From NCBI GenBank assembly GCA_017521805.1, contig JAFXDK010000045.1, forward strand, positions 1 to 38,128: a stretch of DNA of 38,128 nucleotides, read 5' to 3'. Positions 23,598 through 31,338 of this stretch are shown piece by piece. The stretch comes from Ruminococcus sp. Its GTDB lineage: Bacteria; Bacillota; Clostridia; Oscillospirales; Ruminococcaceae. Below the pieces are notes generated by a model. It was not told the origin of the DNA. It worked only from the letters and a program-made list of their open reading frames with translations, and made no database searches. The position numbers and the translations under genes were made by a program. Each line of letters starts with the position of its first letter. The first letter of the stretch is position 1.

Positions 23598-25103
23598 TTA
23601 TTCAAGCTTTGCGTCAATTCTCTGGATCGTAACAGCGTCCTCAGGAGTTACTCCGTTGCCTGTATCAGCAATATCGGCATTTGCAGCACCCTGCTCCGAT
23701 AATCCGTATTTATCAGGATTGCCAAGGCTCTGGAAAATAGCCGTAGCGTCGGCAATTGAAACCTTTCCGTCACAGTTTGCGTCGCCGAGGAGTGTAGGTG
23801 CTAATGGTGTTTTTTCTCCGTCCAGAGCTATAAATGCTCTGTTATACTTTTCAGCATATTCCTGTGCCGTCGAGCCCCTGTAGCCGTAAATTACTGTTTT
23901 TTCGGGAATGGAATATTCTGAAAGTTCACATTCAGGATTTCTTATTGTGATTGTTTCAAGCGGCGGCTCCCATAAAGAGTTCACATCAAAAACGTCCTCT
24001 CCGATAAACTCCACATTTTCAGGTATATCTATAGATGTCAGTTCATAACAACCCCAGAACGCTTCATCTTCAATTCTCTTTACATTTTCTCCTATTTTCA
24101 CTTTAGTGAGAGATTCGCATAAACGGAATGTCATTTCTTTAATTTCTGTAATACCATTACCGATTGTTACTTCTTTTAACCCGAAGCATTGTAAAAATGC
24201 ACTCTCACCTAAATAGATTACATTATCAGGAATCGTTACGCTTCGTAATGTTTCATTCTGGAAAAATATACCTTCATTGATATGTGTAACTGTTTCAGGA
24301 ATAGTTAATTCAGTGAGTTTTGTGTTGCTTGAAAATGCTTCGCCGCCGATAACTCTGATTCCCTCGGGAAGTTCTTTTTCATCTGAAATTTTTGTACCGT
24401 TAATCAATACGCCGTTTTCATATACAACGGAATTTTGCGTGCCAAACCAAGGCGTGTTATGAAAGGCTTCAATTCCCAATATTTCAAGATTTTCAGGAAA
24501 ATCTACAGAAGTTAAATTCTGACAGTAATAAAAAGCTTGATAGCCTATTTCGGTTACTCTGTCAGGAATAGTTACTTCTTCAAGGTTTTGGCAGAAATAA
24601 AAGGCTCTCTCGTCGATAGTTTTAACGCTGTCAGGAATAGTGTATTCTTTTATACTGTTCTTTTCGGGACAGTTAATTAAAAGGGATTTATCCTTGTTGT
24701 ATAAAATACCCTTATCACTTGAATGATACTTGTTATCTTCTCCCACTTCTATGGCAGTAAGATTCGGGTAGCCGGTAATAAAACTATAAACCAGAGTTCC
24801 TACTTTATCACCGATTATTATCTTTTTAATATTATTATAATGATAGTCCCATGGTGCTCCTCCAACGTAAACAATACCGTCGGAGTCCATATTTCCCTCG
24901 CCGTCGATAGTGAGTATTCCCTCACTGTCAATAGACCATGTTAAATTTTCGCCAAATTCTCCGCTTGTAGCGTCTGTATAGTCTATCGGCACTGATAAGG
25001 CAGAAGCCATAAAATTTTTGCAGGGAATAACTTCGGTAAAAGAAACAGCAGAAGCCGCCAATAATCCTGCAAGCAGAATTGATGTTATATTTCTCATTTT
25101 CAT
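23598..25103 (-). CDS. Secreted leucine-rich-repeat (BspA-like) protein with dockerin
   Basis: A signal peptide (about 1-33) is followed by a short beta domain with 'WSIDSEGILTIDGEG' and then LRR_5/BspA-type repeats (about 110-400) of about 23 residues, with phrases such as 'TIPDSVKTIDERAF' and 'IPDRVTEIGYQAF'. The C-terminal 65 residues are a type I dockerin: 'LGDANCDGKVSIADATAIFQ' and 'ADTGNGVTPEDAVTIQR'. The protein should therefore join the cellulosome as a binding or structural part; no catalytic motif is visible. I choose the ATG at 25103, with GAGAGGGG about nine bases before; an in-frame ATG at 25136 has no ribosome site. Confidence 0.9.
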   Translation of the reverse strand: MKMRNITSILLAGLLAASAVSFTEVIPCKNFMASALSVPIDYTDATSGEFGENLTWSIDSEGILTIDGEGNMDSDGIVYVGGAPWDYHYNNIKKIIIGDKVGTLVYSFITGYPNLTAIEVGEDNKYHSSDKGILYNKDKSLLINCPEKNSIKEYTIPDSVKTIDERAFYFCQNLEEVTIPDRVTEIGYQAFYYCQNLTSVDFPENLEILGIEAFHNTPWFGTQNSVVYENGVLINGTKISDEKELPEGIRVIGGEAFSSNTKLTELTIPETVTHINEGIFFQNETLRSVTIPDNVIYLGESAFLQCFGLKEVTIGNGITEIKEMTFRLCESLTKVKIGENVKRIEDEAFWGCYELTSIDIPENVEFIGEDVFDVNSLWEPPLETITIRNPECELSEYSIPEKTVIYGYRGSTAQEYAEKYNRAFIALDGEKTPLAPTLLGDANCDGKVSIADATAIFQSLGNPDKYGLSEQGAANADIADTGNGVTPEDAVTIQRIDAKLE

Positions 25104-25147
25104 AGTAAAAACCCCTCTCATACTTATTATATTCATATGCTACATTT

Positions 25148-25176
25148 ATTTTAACATATAATTGTAATTTTGTCAA
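25148..25176 (-). promoter_or_regulatory. Promoter of the LRR-dockerin gene
   Basis: On the minus strand TTGACA (25171-25176), 17 bases, TAAAAT (25148-25153). Confidence 0.8.
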
Positions 25177-25189
25177 TCTTTTTGTTTTT

Positions 25190-25229
25190 ATATAAAAATT
25201 CCGCACAAATTCAAAAATCTGTGCGGAAT
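25190..25229 (-). terminator. Terminator after aspartokinase
   Basis: ATTCCGCACA and TGTGCGGAAT form a 10-bp stem (25198-25229), followed on the minus strand by T-rich sequence. It separates the aspartokinase gene from the LRR-dockerin gene. Confidence 0.85.
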
Positions 25230-25240
25230 AGTAATAATAT

Positions 25241-26575
25241 TTATTTTTCAGAATTAATAAACATATCGTAGATACGTCTGATAGCTTCGGGGAGGTCGCT
25301 TTCACTTACACCGATGATTACATTAAGCTCGGAAGAACCCTGATCGATAAGCTTAACATTGATTCTTGCATGAGCCATAGCAGCGAATACTCTTGCAACA
25401 GTACCACGAGTATTCTTCATACGTCTGCCCACAACAGCGAGAATTGCGATATTATCCTCAATTTCAAGGTGGTCGGGATTAACCTCACGGCGGATTTCAG
25501 CAAGCACCTTTTCACGAACAGGCTCCAGCTTTGCACTGTCAACAGTAATGCTCATTGTGTCGATTCCCGAAGGCATATGCTCAAAGGAAATGCCGTTCTG
25601 ATAGAGCACATTCAGAACCTTCATACCGAAACCAAGCTCATTATTCATCATAGCCTTTTCGATATTGATTGTGCTGAATCCCTTTTTACCAGCAATACCT
25701 GTGATTGTGTGTCCAAGGCTTTCACGGCTGAAGTCATAGTCGTTGGAAACAATCATTGTACCTGCGTCCTCAGGTCTGTTTGTGTTGCGGATATTGATTG
25801 GTATACCTGCGGAACGAACAGGGAAAATAGCGTCCTCGTGGAGAACAGATGCACCCATATATGCAAGCTCACGAAGCTCACGGTAAGTAATTGTCTCGAT
25901 AGCCTCAGGATTTTCAACGATTCTGGGGTCTGCTACAAGGAAACCTGAAACATCTGTCCAGTTCTCGTAAATCTCAGCATTTACAGCGTTTGCAATAATA
26001 GAGCCTGTTACATCTGAACCGCCTCTTGAAAATGTCTTGATAACACCCTCTGTTGTCTTGCCGTAGAAGCCGGGGATAACAGCGTTGTCAAGGTCTTTCA
26101 GCTGTGCTCTTACAGCCTTTACTGTCTCGTCAAGGAGAAGCTGTCCCTTTGTATCAAATATGATAACATCAGCGGCATCTACGAAATTAAAACCGAGATA
26201 TGCGGCTAAAACTTTACCGTTGAGGTACTCACCGCGGCTTGCGGCATAGTCCTTAGCAGGACGGGATTTGAGCTCATTTACAATAATATCAAAATCTGCA
26301 TCAAGGCTTATATCAACGCCAAGGTCGGAAATAATGCCATTGTAGCGGTCTTTGATAATCTGAAAATCTTCTGTGAAATCAACTCCGCTGCCTGCAAGCT
26401 CACAGCACTTGTAGAGCATATCTGTAACTTTAATATCATCAGAAAAACGCTTTCCGGGAGCAGAGGGAACAACGTATCTGCGCTTATCATCTGATTTTAT
26501 AATATCGGCAACCTTGCGGAACTGGTTAGCATCTGCAAGTGAACTGCCGCCGAATTTTACAACTTTATTAGCCAT
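25241..26575 (-). CDS. lysC: Aspartate kinase
   Basis: Aspartokinase makes aspartyl phosphate, the first step to Lys, Met, Thr and diaminopimelate. The 444-residue protein has 'VVKFGGSSLADANQFRKVAD' at the N-terminus, 'FSRGGSDVTGSIIANAV' near 185, 'WTDVSGFLVADPRIV' and 'GASVLHEDAIFPV'. Two ACT domains (about 300-440) include 'NIAILAVVGRRMKNTRGTVAR', suggesting feedback control by lysine and/or threonine. 'YVVPSAPGKR' with the inserted segment after it is typical of clostridial forms. It stands alone, with no lysine riboswitch visible in the short leader. Diaminopimelate is also used in spores as dipicolinate. Confidence 0.93.
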   Translation of the reverse strand: MANKVVKFGGSSLADANQFRKVADIIKSDDKRRYVVPSAPGKRFSDDIKVTDMLYKCCELAGSGVDFTEDFQIIKDRYNGIISDLGVDISLDADFDIIVNELKSRPAKDYAASRGEYLNGKVLAAYLGFNFVDAADVIIFDTKGQLLLDETVKAVRAQLKDLDNAVIPGFYGKTTEGVIKTFSRGGSDVTGSIIANAVNAEIYENWTDVSGFLVADPRIVENPEAIETITYRELRELAYMGASVLHEDAIFPVRSAGIPINIRNTNRPEDAGTMIVSNDYDFSRESLGHTITGIAGKKGFSTINIEKAMMNNELGFGMKVLNVLYQNGISFEHMPSGIDTMSITVDSAKLEPVREKVLAEIRREVNPDHLEIEDNIAILAVVGRRMKNTRGTVARVFAAMAHARINVKLIDQGSSELNVIIGVSESDLPEAIRRIYDMFINSEK

Positions 26576-26620
26576 AGGAAATACCTGCCTTTACATAATT
26601 GTTATTTTTCTATCATACTT

Positions 26621-26649
26621 ATTATATCCCAAATTATGACAAAAATCAA
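26621..26649 (-). promoter_or_regulatory. Aspartokinase promoter
   Basis: On the minus strand TTGATT (26644-26649), 17 bases, TATAAT (26621-26626). The leader is about 40 bases, too short for a lysine riboswitch. Confidence 0.65.
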
Positions 26650-26733
26650 TTGGCAGAAATACAGAAAATAAAATCACTGAAATTGTTTTTTTAGTGAATA
26701 CGCTTGTACGTCGGTGACGGACAGTTTTTGATA

Positions 26734-26891
26734 ATTAAGAATTATGAATTGGGAATTAAGAAAAATGCGTAATTCTTAATTCGTAATGCGTAATTATTTT
26801 ATGTCGTTTTGCGTAGGGGCTGCATTTGGCAGTCCGCAATTTCGGAACGAAATTCATTTTTCCAACAAACTCAGCGGAGGATTTCCTCCGC
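26734..26891. repeat. Non-coding repeat cluster
   Basis: This stretch between aspartokinase and the ExbBD-like operon holds AATTAAGAATTA with its inverse TAATTCTTAATT about 25 bases on, followed by GCGTAATTA-type repeats. A stem-like 'GGGGCTGCATTTGGCAGTCC' lies at about 26816-26835, and a perfect hairpin GCGGAGG/CCTCCGC at about 26874-26891. Motifs of this kind are scattered between genes in many Clostridia. The last hairpin may end the ExbBD-like operon but lacks a T run. No gene is seen here. Confidence 0.55.
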
Positions 26892-26900
26892 CATATAAAA

Positions 26901-27356
26901 TTACTTGAATATGATATTTTTAAATCCACTTGATTCAAGTGCTTCTTCAAAATTATCCCTTGCATTTACCGTTGCAGTGCTTTCGCAAGAAATATATATT
27001 TCAGCAGATGTATCATTTTTACTTATTTCTGTCATTAATTCTTCTAACTGCATTTTTTTATTATTATATATGTAATCTCTGCCGTCTATTGTAACTTCAA
27101 CTTTAATTTTTTCTGGTTCTGTCACTACTGTTGTGGCAATTTCAGTTTCAGCAACTGTATTTGTCTCTTTCTCAAAATCTGTTTGCTCAGAAACTTCTGT
27201 TTCATTTCCTGTAATACCGTCTTTGCCTGTTCCTATTCCAAAATCACAGCCTTTCTGTGATAAGAATAAAGCCACTGCCGCCGCAGCCGCAGTAATACCA
27301 GTACCAGCAAATACTTTTCCACTTCTTTTACCTTTTCGACCATTATCTTTTTTCAT
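26901..27356 (-). CDS. Small membrane protein with ExbD-like extracytoplasmic domain
   Basis: Third gene of the motor-like operon, 151 residues. A basic N-terminus and one span (about 14-32, 'VFAGTGITAAAAAVALFLSQ') lead to an acidic Thr/Glu linker (about 48-82). A compact C-terminal domain follows: 'KVEVTIDGRDYIYNNKKMQL', 'EELMTEISKN', 'AEIYISCESTATVNARDNFE' and 'LESSGFKNIIF'. This order (strand, 'DG', short turn, 'L-E-E-L' helix, strand, helix, 'G-F-x-x-I') resembles the periplasmic domain of ExbD/TolR. The membrane Asp of ExbD is absent. AAAGGGAG precedes the start. Homology is inferred by eye only. Confidence 0.65.
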   Translation of the reverse strand: MKKDNGRKGKRSGKVFAGTGITAAAAAVALFLSQKGCDFGIGTGKDGITGNETEVSEQTDFEKETNTVAETEIATTVVTEPEKIKVEVTIDGRDYIYNNKKMQLEELMTEISKNDTSAEIYISCESTATVNARDNFEEALESSGFKNIIFK

Positions 27357-27371
27357 ATAATTAAGCTCCCT

Positions 27372-27935
27372 TTATTTTGAAACGTTAATTGTAGCAAAAT
27401 AAAAATTTTTATATTCATTTTGCATTTTATTTACAGCTTTTTCAATTTTTTCGACTGCTTCAGCAGAACCAATATTATCACCATTATAAATCAAATTGCA
27501 GATAATTACATCGTCAGATTTATAATTTGAAGATTCTATAATATCAGCTATCTGCTTGTTAAAATTCAGTGTACTCTCATACTTCATCTCCAATAATTTT
27601 TCATTACCTCTTAAAACATTGATATACAGCCCTTCATCGTCAATTTTTTCAACAAGATTTATTGACAAAACCTGATTATCATTATACGCTGAAAGTGCTT
27701 CTTGATTTTTCGCAGCATTTTTATCAAGATTTAAAAGCCTGTCTCTTTCTATTTCATATTTTTTTCGTTCTTCCTCAGCTTCTTCTAATTTTGCTTCGTA
27801 TTCGATTTTTGTCTGATTCGCTTCATTTGTTGCCGTTTCAATTTCAAATGTACTAAACAGAATAAAGAAAAAAAGAATTATCATAATTACATCAAGTAAC
27901 GATGTAAAATCAAGAATTATTTCTCTTACTTTCAT
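27372..27935 (-). CDS. ExbD/TolR-like proton-channel subunit with coiled-coil stalk
   Basis: 187 residues. The single span 'TSLLDVIMIILFFFILFS' carries Asp15, at the place of the ion-carrying Asp of ExbD ('LIDVMLVLLIIFM') and MotB. A long charged coiled coil (about 35-85, 'YEAKLEEAEEERKKYEIERD') follows, then a domain of about 95 residues ('LYINVLRGNEKLLEMKYEST', 'VIICNLIYNGDNIGSAEAVE') that could again be ExbD-like. ExbD itself lacks such a stalk and is about 140 residues. The start overlaps the stop of the ExbB-like gene by four bases. Confidence 0.8.
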   Translation of the reverse strand: MKVREIILDFTSLLDVIMIILFFFILFSTFEIETATNEANQTKIEYEAKLEEAEEERKKYEIERDRLLNLDKNAAKNQEALSAYNDNQVLSINLVEKIDDEGLYINVLRGNEKLLEMKYESTLNFNKQIADIIESSNYKSDDVIICNLIYNGDNIGSAEAVEKIEKAVNKMQNEYKNFYFATINVSK

Positions 27936-28432
27936 TTTACTGCCCTGCGTCTTTTGTTTTCATTTTTTGAGTCTTTTAAGGATATTCCGCTATCCTCAAA
28001 TTTCTTTATCAGGTTTGCGAGTTTCTGAATATTGTTTTCAACAGATGTGGAAATAAAGGCGTTTACTATTTTAAAGCTAATGGAAAAAATTATACCCCAA
28101 GTTGTAGAAGTCAATGCATCAAAGAAATTATTTTTCGCATTGTTTATATTTGACAAATCAAGTTCCAGCAAAGCCTTAACTGTTCCGAACATACCTAACA
28201 ATGGAAAAATTGAAATTGCTGTTATAAACAAGGTATAACTTGCTGTCAGCCAATTGTAAATATGGGTTGTATAACTAATATTTTTTTCATGTTCAAATAT
28301 ATTTATTTCTTTTTTTGTTTTTTTATTATAATACCGAACCAGCAATAAACATAGTACGGTCAAGAAAGCCGAAATCAAGATATACACATCAGAGGAAAAT
28401 AAACTTTTCCAAATCTTTTCTCCAAAACTCAT
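27932..28432 (-). CDS. ExbB/TolQ/MotA-like proton-channel subunit
   Basis: 166 residues with three spans (about 14-34, 60-85, 107-129). The family signature is clear: 'IFPLLGMFGTVKALLE' (76-90) and 'ALTSTTWGIIFSISFKIVNA' (106-125), matching the 'PLLGLLGTV' and 'TTxxGL' helices lining the ExbB/TolQ pore. In ExbB-ExbD, TolQ-TolR and MotA-MotB this subunit forms a pentamer around two Asp-bearing helices and turns proton or sodium flow into rotation. I set the start at 28432, behind AGAGGTGG; a longer frame from 28492 would start upstream of the promoter. It is the first gene of a three-gene operon. Confidence 0.85.
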   Translation of the reverse strand: MSFGEKIWKSLFSSDVYILISAFLTVLCLLLVRYYNKKTKKEINIFEHEKNISYTTHIYNWLTASYTLFITAISIFPLLGMFGTVKALLELDLSNINNAKNNFFDALTSTTWGIIFSISFKIVNAFISTSVENNIQKLANLIKKFEDSGISLKDSKNENKRRRAVK

Positions 28433-28450
28433 AAAACCACCTCTACTAAC

Positions 28451-28479
28451 ATTATACAACAAAAGCAATAATATTGCAA
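28451..28479 (-). promoter_or_regulatory. Promoter of the ExbBD-like operon
   Basis: On the minus strand TTGCAA (28474-28479), 17 bases, TATAAT (28451-28456), less than 20 bases before the first start codon. The leader is very short. Confidence 0.8.
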
Positions 28480-28506
28480 GATTTATCGACAAATTTCTTG
28501 AATAAA

Positions 28507-28541
28507 CTCACAAAAAGGCGGAGAAATGAAATCCTCCGCCT
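28507..28541 (-). terminator. Terminator after the glucokinase gene
   Basis: AAGGCGGAG and CTCCGCCTT pair over 9 bp (about 28514-28541). On the minus strand the hairpin runs into TTTTTG. It isolates the ExbBD-like operon from the GH25-manA-glk operon upstream. Confidence 0.85.
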
Positions 28542-28556
28542 TACTTATAACATTAA

Positions 28557-29513
28557 TCAACCATTAGCTCTGCCGAGGAAAGCCGCACCGATGATACCTG
28601 CATCGTTGCCAAGCTCAGCAATAACTATCTTTGTATTCTTTTCTGAATCACGGGTATAAACTTCCTTTTCAACAATAGCCTTCATGGGAAGAAGCAGAGC
28701 ATCGCCCTCGTTGCACACGCCGCCGCCAATGCAGAGAACATCAGGCTGGAAGATATTGATTGTATTTGTAATACCTGCCGCAAGATACTTTATGTACTTA
28801 TCAACAACAACCTTTGCGTATTCGTCACCCTCTCTCATGGAATCAAAAGATGTACGCGCTGTTACTTTGCCATTTTTCTCGCCAAGCTTAGCCATAACGC
28901 TGTCGGGATGCTCTGCAATAGCCTCCTTTGTCATGCGGATAAGACCTGTAGCCGAGGAATAAGCCTCGAAGCAGCCCTTACGTCCGCAGGAGCACTGCGC
29001 ACCGTCAACCTCAATAACAGTATGTCCGATTTCTGCACCTGCAAAGTTTGAACCTGCGTAAATCTTGCCGTCAACGATGATACCGCCGCCAACGCCTGTA
29101 CCGAGAGTAATACATACAGCGTTTTTTGCACCTTTAGCAGCACCTGCTACAAACTCACCATATGCAGCAGCATTTGCGTCGTTCTCGATAAATACAGGCT
29201 TGTCGATAGTCTCGCGGATATACTCAACCATAGGAGTATTCTTGAATCCAAGGTTATTGGAATACTCGATAATACCTGTGGAGCTGTTTGCAATACCGGG
29301 AGTACCAATTCCAACCCATTCAATCTGCTCGATTGTAAGACCTGCATTTTCAACAGCCTGCAAAGCCATTTTTGCCATATCATCGGCAATTTCTTTTTCG
29401 GGACGGGGACAATTCGTCTTTGTGCTTGCCTTTGCAACGATTTTGTAATTATCGTCAACAACACCTGCAACAATATTTGTTCCGCCTAAGTCAATTCCTA
29501 CATAGTATTTCAT
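28557..29513 (-). CDS. glk: ROK-family glucokinase
   Basis: It phosphorylates glucose with ATP, feeding cellulose breakdown products into glycolysis. The 318-residue protein has the phosphate loop 'GIDLGGTNIVAGVV' at the N-terminus, catalytic Asp in 'FIENDANAAAYGE', 'LGTGVGGGIIVDG', 'AEIGHTVIEVDGAQCSCGRK' followed by 'GCFEAYSS' (ROK zinc motif), and 'GGGVCNEG'. I place the start at 29513 with GGAGG upstream; an in-frame codon at 29537 would overlap manA. Last gene of the GH25-manA-glk operon, 16 bases after manA. Confidence 0.93.
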   Translation of the reverse strand: MKYYVGIDLGGTNIVAGVVDDNYKIVAKASTKTNCPRPEKEIADDMAKMALQAVENAGLTIEQIEWVGIGTPGIANSSTGIIEYSNNLGFKNTPMVEYIRETIDKPVFIENDANAAAYGEFVAGAAKGAKNAVCITLGTGVGGGIIVDGKIYAGSNFAGAEIGHTVIEVDGAQCSCGRKGCFEAYSSATGLIRMTKEAIAEHPDSVMAKLGEKNGKVTARTSFDSMREGDEYAKVVVDKYIKYLAAGITNTINIFQPDVLCIGGGVCNEGDALLLPMKAIVEKEVYTRDSEKNTKIVIAELGNDAGIIGAAFLGRANG

Positions 29514-29529
29514 TTTAAAACCTCCATTT

Positions 29530-30468
29530 TTATACAACAGTATATATTATACTGCAATTACCTTTTATATGCCACTTTGTGCCTGCAGTGACAAAATAGC
29601 TCTCACCTTTGGCAATATTCAGGTTATCTTCGTCGGAAATAACCTCTCCAATGCCCTCTGTAACAAGGATATGTGCAAAGGAATCTTCAGAAATATGCTC
29701 ATTTCCTGTACCGCTGATATCCTCTTTACAGACGCGGAAATATTCACAGCTTATAAGTTCGCAATCTTGATTATCTTTGCTGTTTTTGTGTCGCTGAACA
29801 GGAATAGCCATAGCATTGCGGTCTGTGACATCAAGAGCCTTTTCAATGTGAAGCTCACGAGGATTTCCGCTGTCGTCCCGCCTGTCGTAGTCATACACAC
29901 GATAGGTTACATTTGAGCTTTGCTGTATTTCCGCAATAAGACAGCCTTTTCCTATAGCGTGGAGCGTTCCTGCCTGAATAAGAAAAACGTCTCCATTTTT
30001 CACGGGGACAACATTCACCTTGTCAAGCAACGAATTATTCGCAATAGCCGCCTTGAACTCATCTTTTGTAAGTTCCTCTTTGAAGCCGTAAATAATCGAT
30101 GAATCCTTATCGCAGTCAATTATATACCACATTTCCGTTTTGCCGCTGTCTCCCTCGTATTTTTCAGCATATTCATTATCGGGGTGCACCTGCACAGACA
30201 GATTATCTTCAGCGTCAATAAGTTTTACAAGTATAGGGAATTTTCCGCCGCACTTCTCACCGGCTGTTTCGGGAAATTTGTGCAAAAATTCCGCTAAAGT
30301 CATTCCGTCATAATCGCCGCCGTCAATTACACTCATACCGTCGGAGTGACAGCTTAGCTCCCAGCTTTCCGCAAGGCGCAGAGAATTGCTTTTCTTGCCG
30401 AATTCATTGCGCAGACGATTACCGCCCCATATATAATCCTTTGTAGTTGATTTAAGTCTCAGTATCAA
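29530..30468 (-). CDS. manA: Mannose-6-phosphate isomerase, class I
   Basis: It interconverts mannose 6-phosphate and fructose 6-phosphate, for mannan use or GDP-mannose supply. About 312 residues, the short bacterial form. Zinc ligands and active-site stretches are visible: 'LSVQVHPDNEYAEK', 'GKTEMWYIID' and 'IQAGTLHAIGKGC', with 'VTYRVYDYDRRD' later. No ATG fits. I prefer the TTG at 30468, eight bases after GAGGA; the TTG at 30483 is in frame but falls inside the end of the GH25 gene without a ribosome site. It lies five bases after the GH25 stop, so it is coupled to it. Confidence 0.93.
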   Translation of the reverse strand: MILRLKSTTKDYIWGGNRLRNEFGKKSNSLRLAESWELSCHSDGMSVIDGGDYDGMTLAEFLHKFPETAGEKCGGKFPILVKLIDAEDNLSVQVHPDNEYAEKYEGDSGKTEMWYIIDCDKDSSIIYGFKEELTKDEFKAAIANNSLLDKVNVVPVKNGDVFLIQAGTLHAIGKGCLIAEIQQSSNVTYRVYDYDRRDDSGNPRELHIEKALDVTDRNAMAIPVQRHKNSKDNQDCELISCEYFRVCKEDISGTGNEHISEDSFAHILVTEGIGEVISDEDNLNIAKGESYFVTAGTKWHIKGNCSIIYTVV

Positions 30469-30472
30469 AATA

Positions 30473-31195
30473 TCATTCCTCAATTATAAGTTGTTCAAGT
30501 TCTTCTTTTGTTCCTCGGAACACGTTAAAATCAATGCATGGCTCTTCGCCGTAATAGCCATCAAGCTGTCCTTTATCGCTGTACTGCCAGAACTGCCATT
30601 CAAGAAAATCGGGCTCAAATTGTGTACAGCGAATCCAGAGAGGATAATCGGAAAAATTCTCCTTGACATATCTGTAATACACGGGAATTGTTGTGTATAT
30701 TATAGGTTTTACACCATAATGCTTTTCCAGATTTTCCAGCAGCGGAGCAAGAATCGCCTCTGTTTCTTCAAAAGTAGGCTTATTTGCGGATTTATCGCCG
30801 TAATACTCAATATCAACAACAGGCGGAAGCTGAATTTTATCCTTATCTACAGTATTTATAAAATTCTCCGCCTGAGTTTCTCCTGCGCTGTCAAAACTGA
30901 AAAAATGATAGCAGGAGCATAAAATATCAGTCTCTGCAATATTTTCAAGATTCCTGCTGACAAATCTGTCAATATAACCGCTGCCCTCGGTAGCCTTTAT
31001 AAATGCAAAATCCACATTCTGATTTTCAATGGTTTTCCAGTTGATAACTCCCTGATAATTTGAAACGTCCACACCGAAAATCTCATACTTTTTCTTATTT
31101 GGCTGAGCCGTAGCAAAAAATGCAGAAGCGCAGACAGTTATAATACTCATAACAGCACCTATGAATACAGCAATTATTTTTTTCTTGTTTATCAA
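30473..31195 (-). CDS. GH25 lysozyme-like muramidase
   Basis: GH25 enzymes cleave the MurNAc-GlcNAc bond of peptidoglycan. 240 residues with a signal or anchor helix (about 5-30) and a GH25 barrel: 'FGVDVSNYQGVINWKTI' (about 40-56), 'FAFIKATEGSGYID', 'CYHFFSF', catalytic DXE in 'PPVVDIEYYG', 'KPIIYTTIPVYY', 'PLWIRCTQ' and 'WQFWQYSDKG'. No binding repeats are attached. The start is TTG, with GGAGA upstream. It heads an operon with manA and glk, an odd mixture of wall hydrolysis and sugar metabolism. It may act in wall turnover or on other bacteria. Confidence 0.92.
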   Translation of the reverse strand: MINKKKIIAVFIGAVMSIITVCASAFFATAQPNKKKYEIFGVDVSNYQGVINWKTIENQNVDFAFIKATEGSGYIDRFVSRNLENIAETDILCSCYHFFSFDSAGETQAENFINTVDKDKIQLPPVVDIEYYGDKSANKPTFEETEAILAPLLENLEKHYGVKPIIYTTIPVYYRYVKENFSDYPLWIRCTQFEPDFLEWQFWQYSDKGQLDGYYGEEPCIDFNVFRGTKEELEQLIIEE

Positions 31196-31230
31196 ATCAA
31201 TTCTCCATAATCACATAATTTATCATTATA

Positions 31231-31259
31231 ATTGTACCCTATTTTTGCGAATAAGTCAA
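31231..31259 (-). promoter_or_regulatory. Promoter of the GH25-manA-glk operon
   Basis: On the minus strand TTGACT (31254-31259), 17 bases, TACAAT (31231-31236). Confidence 0.8.
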
Positions 31260-31338
31260 CATAAAACAGAAAATTTTTTTTAATAAACAAATATAAATGC
31301 ATAATCGGGGCATTATAACTTTAAAGGAGATGAATTTT

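Noticed and set aside
26576-26650. Possible lysine riboswitch before aspartokinase
   Set aside because: The leader from the predicted promoter is only about 40 bases; the lysine aptamer needs about 170.
26901-28432. Assignment of the ExbBD-like operon to the Zorya defence system
   Set aside because: ZorA has a long cytosolic tail and ZorB an OmpA-like domain, and ZorC/ZorD-type effectors would be expected; none is present here.
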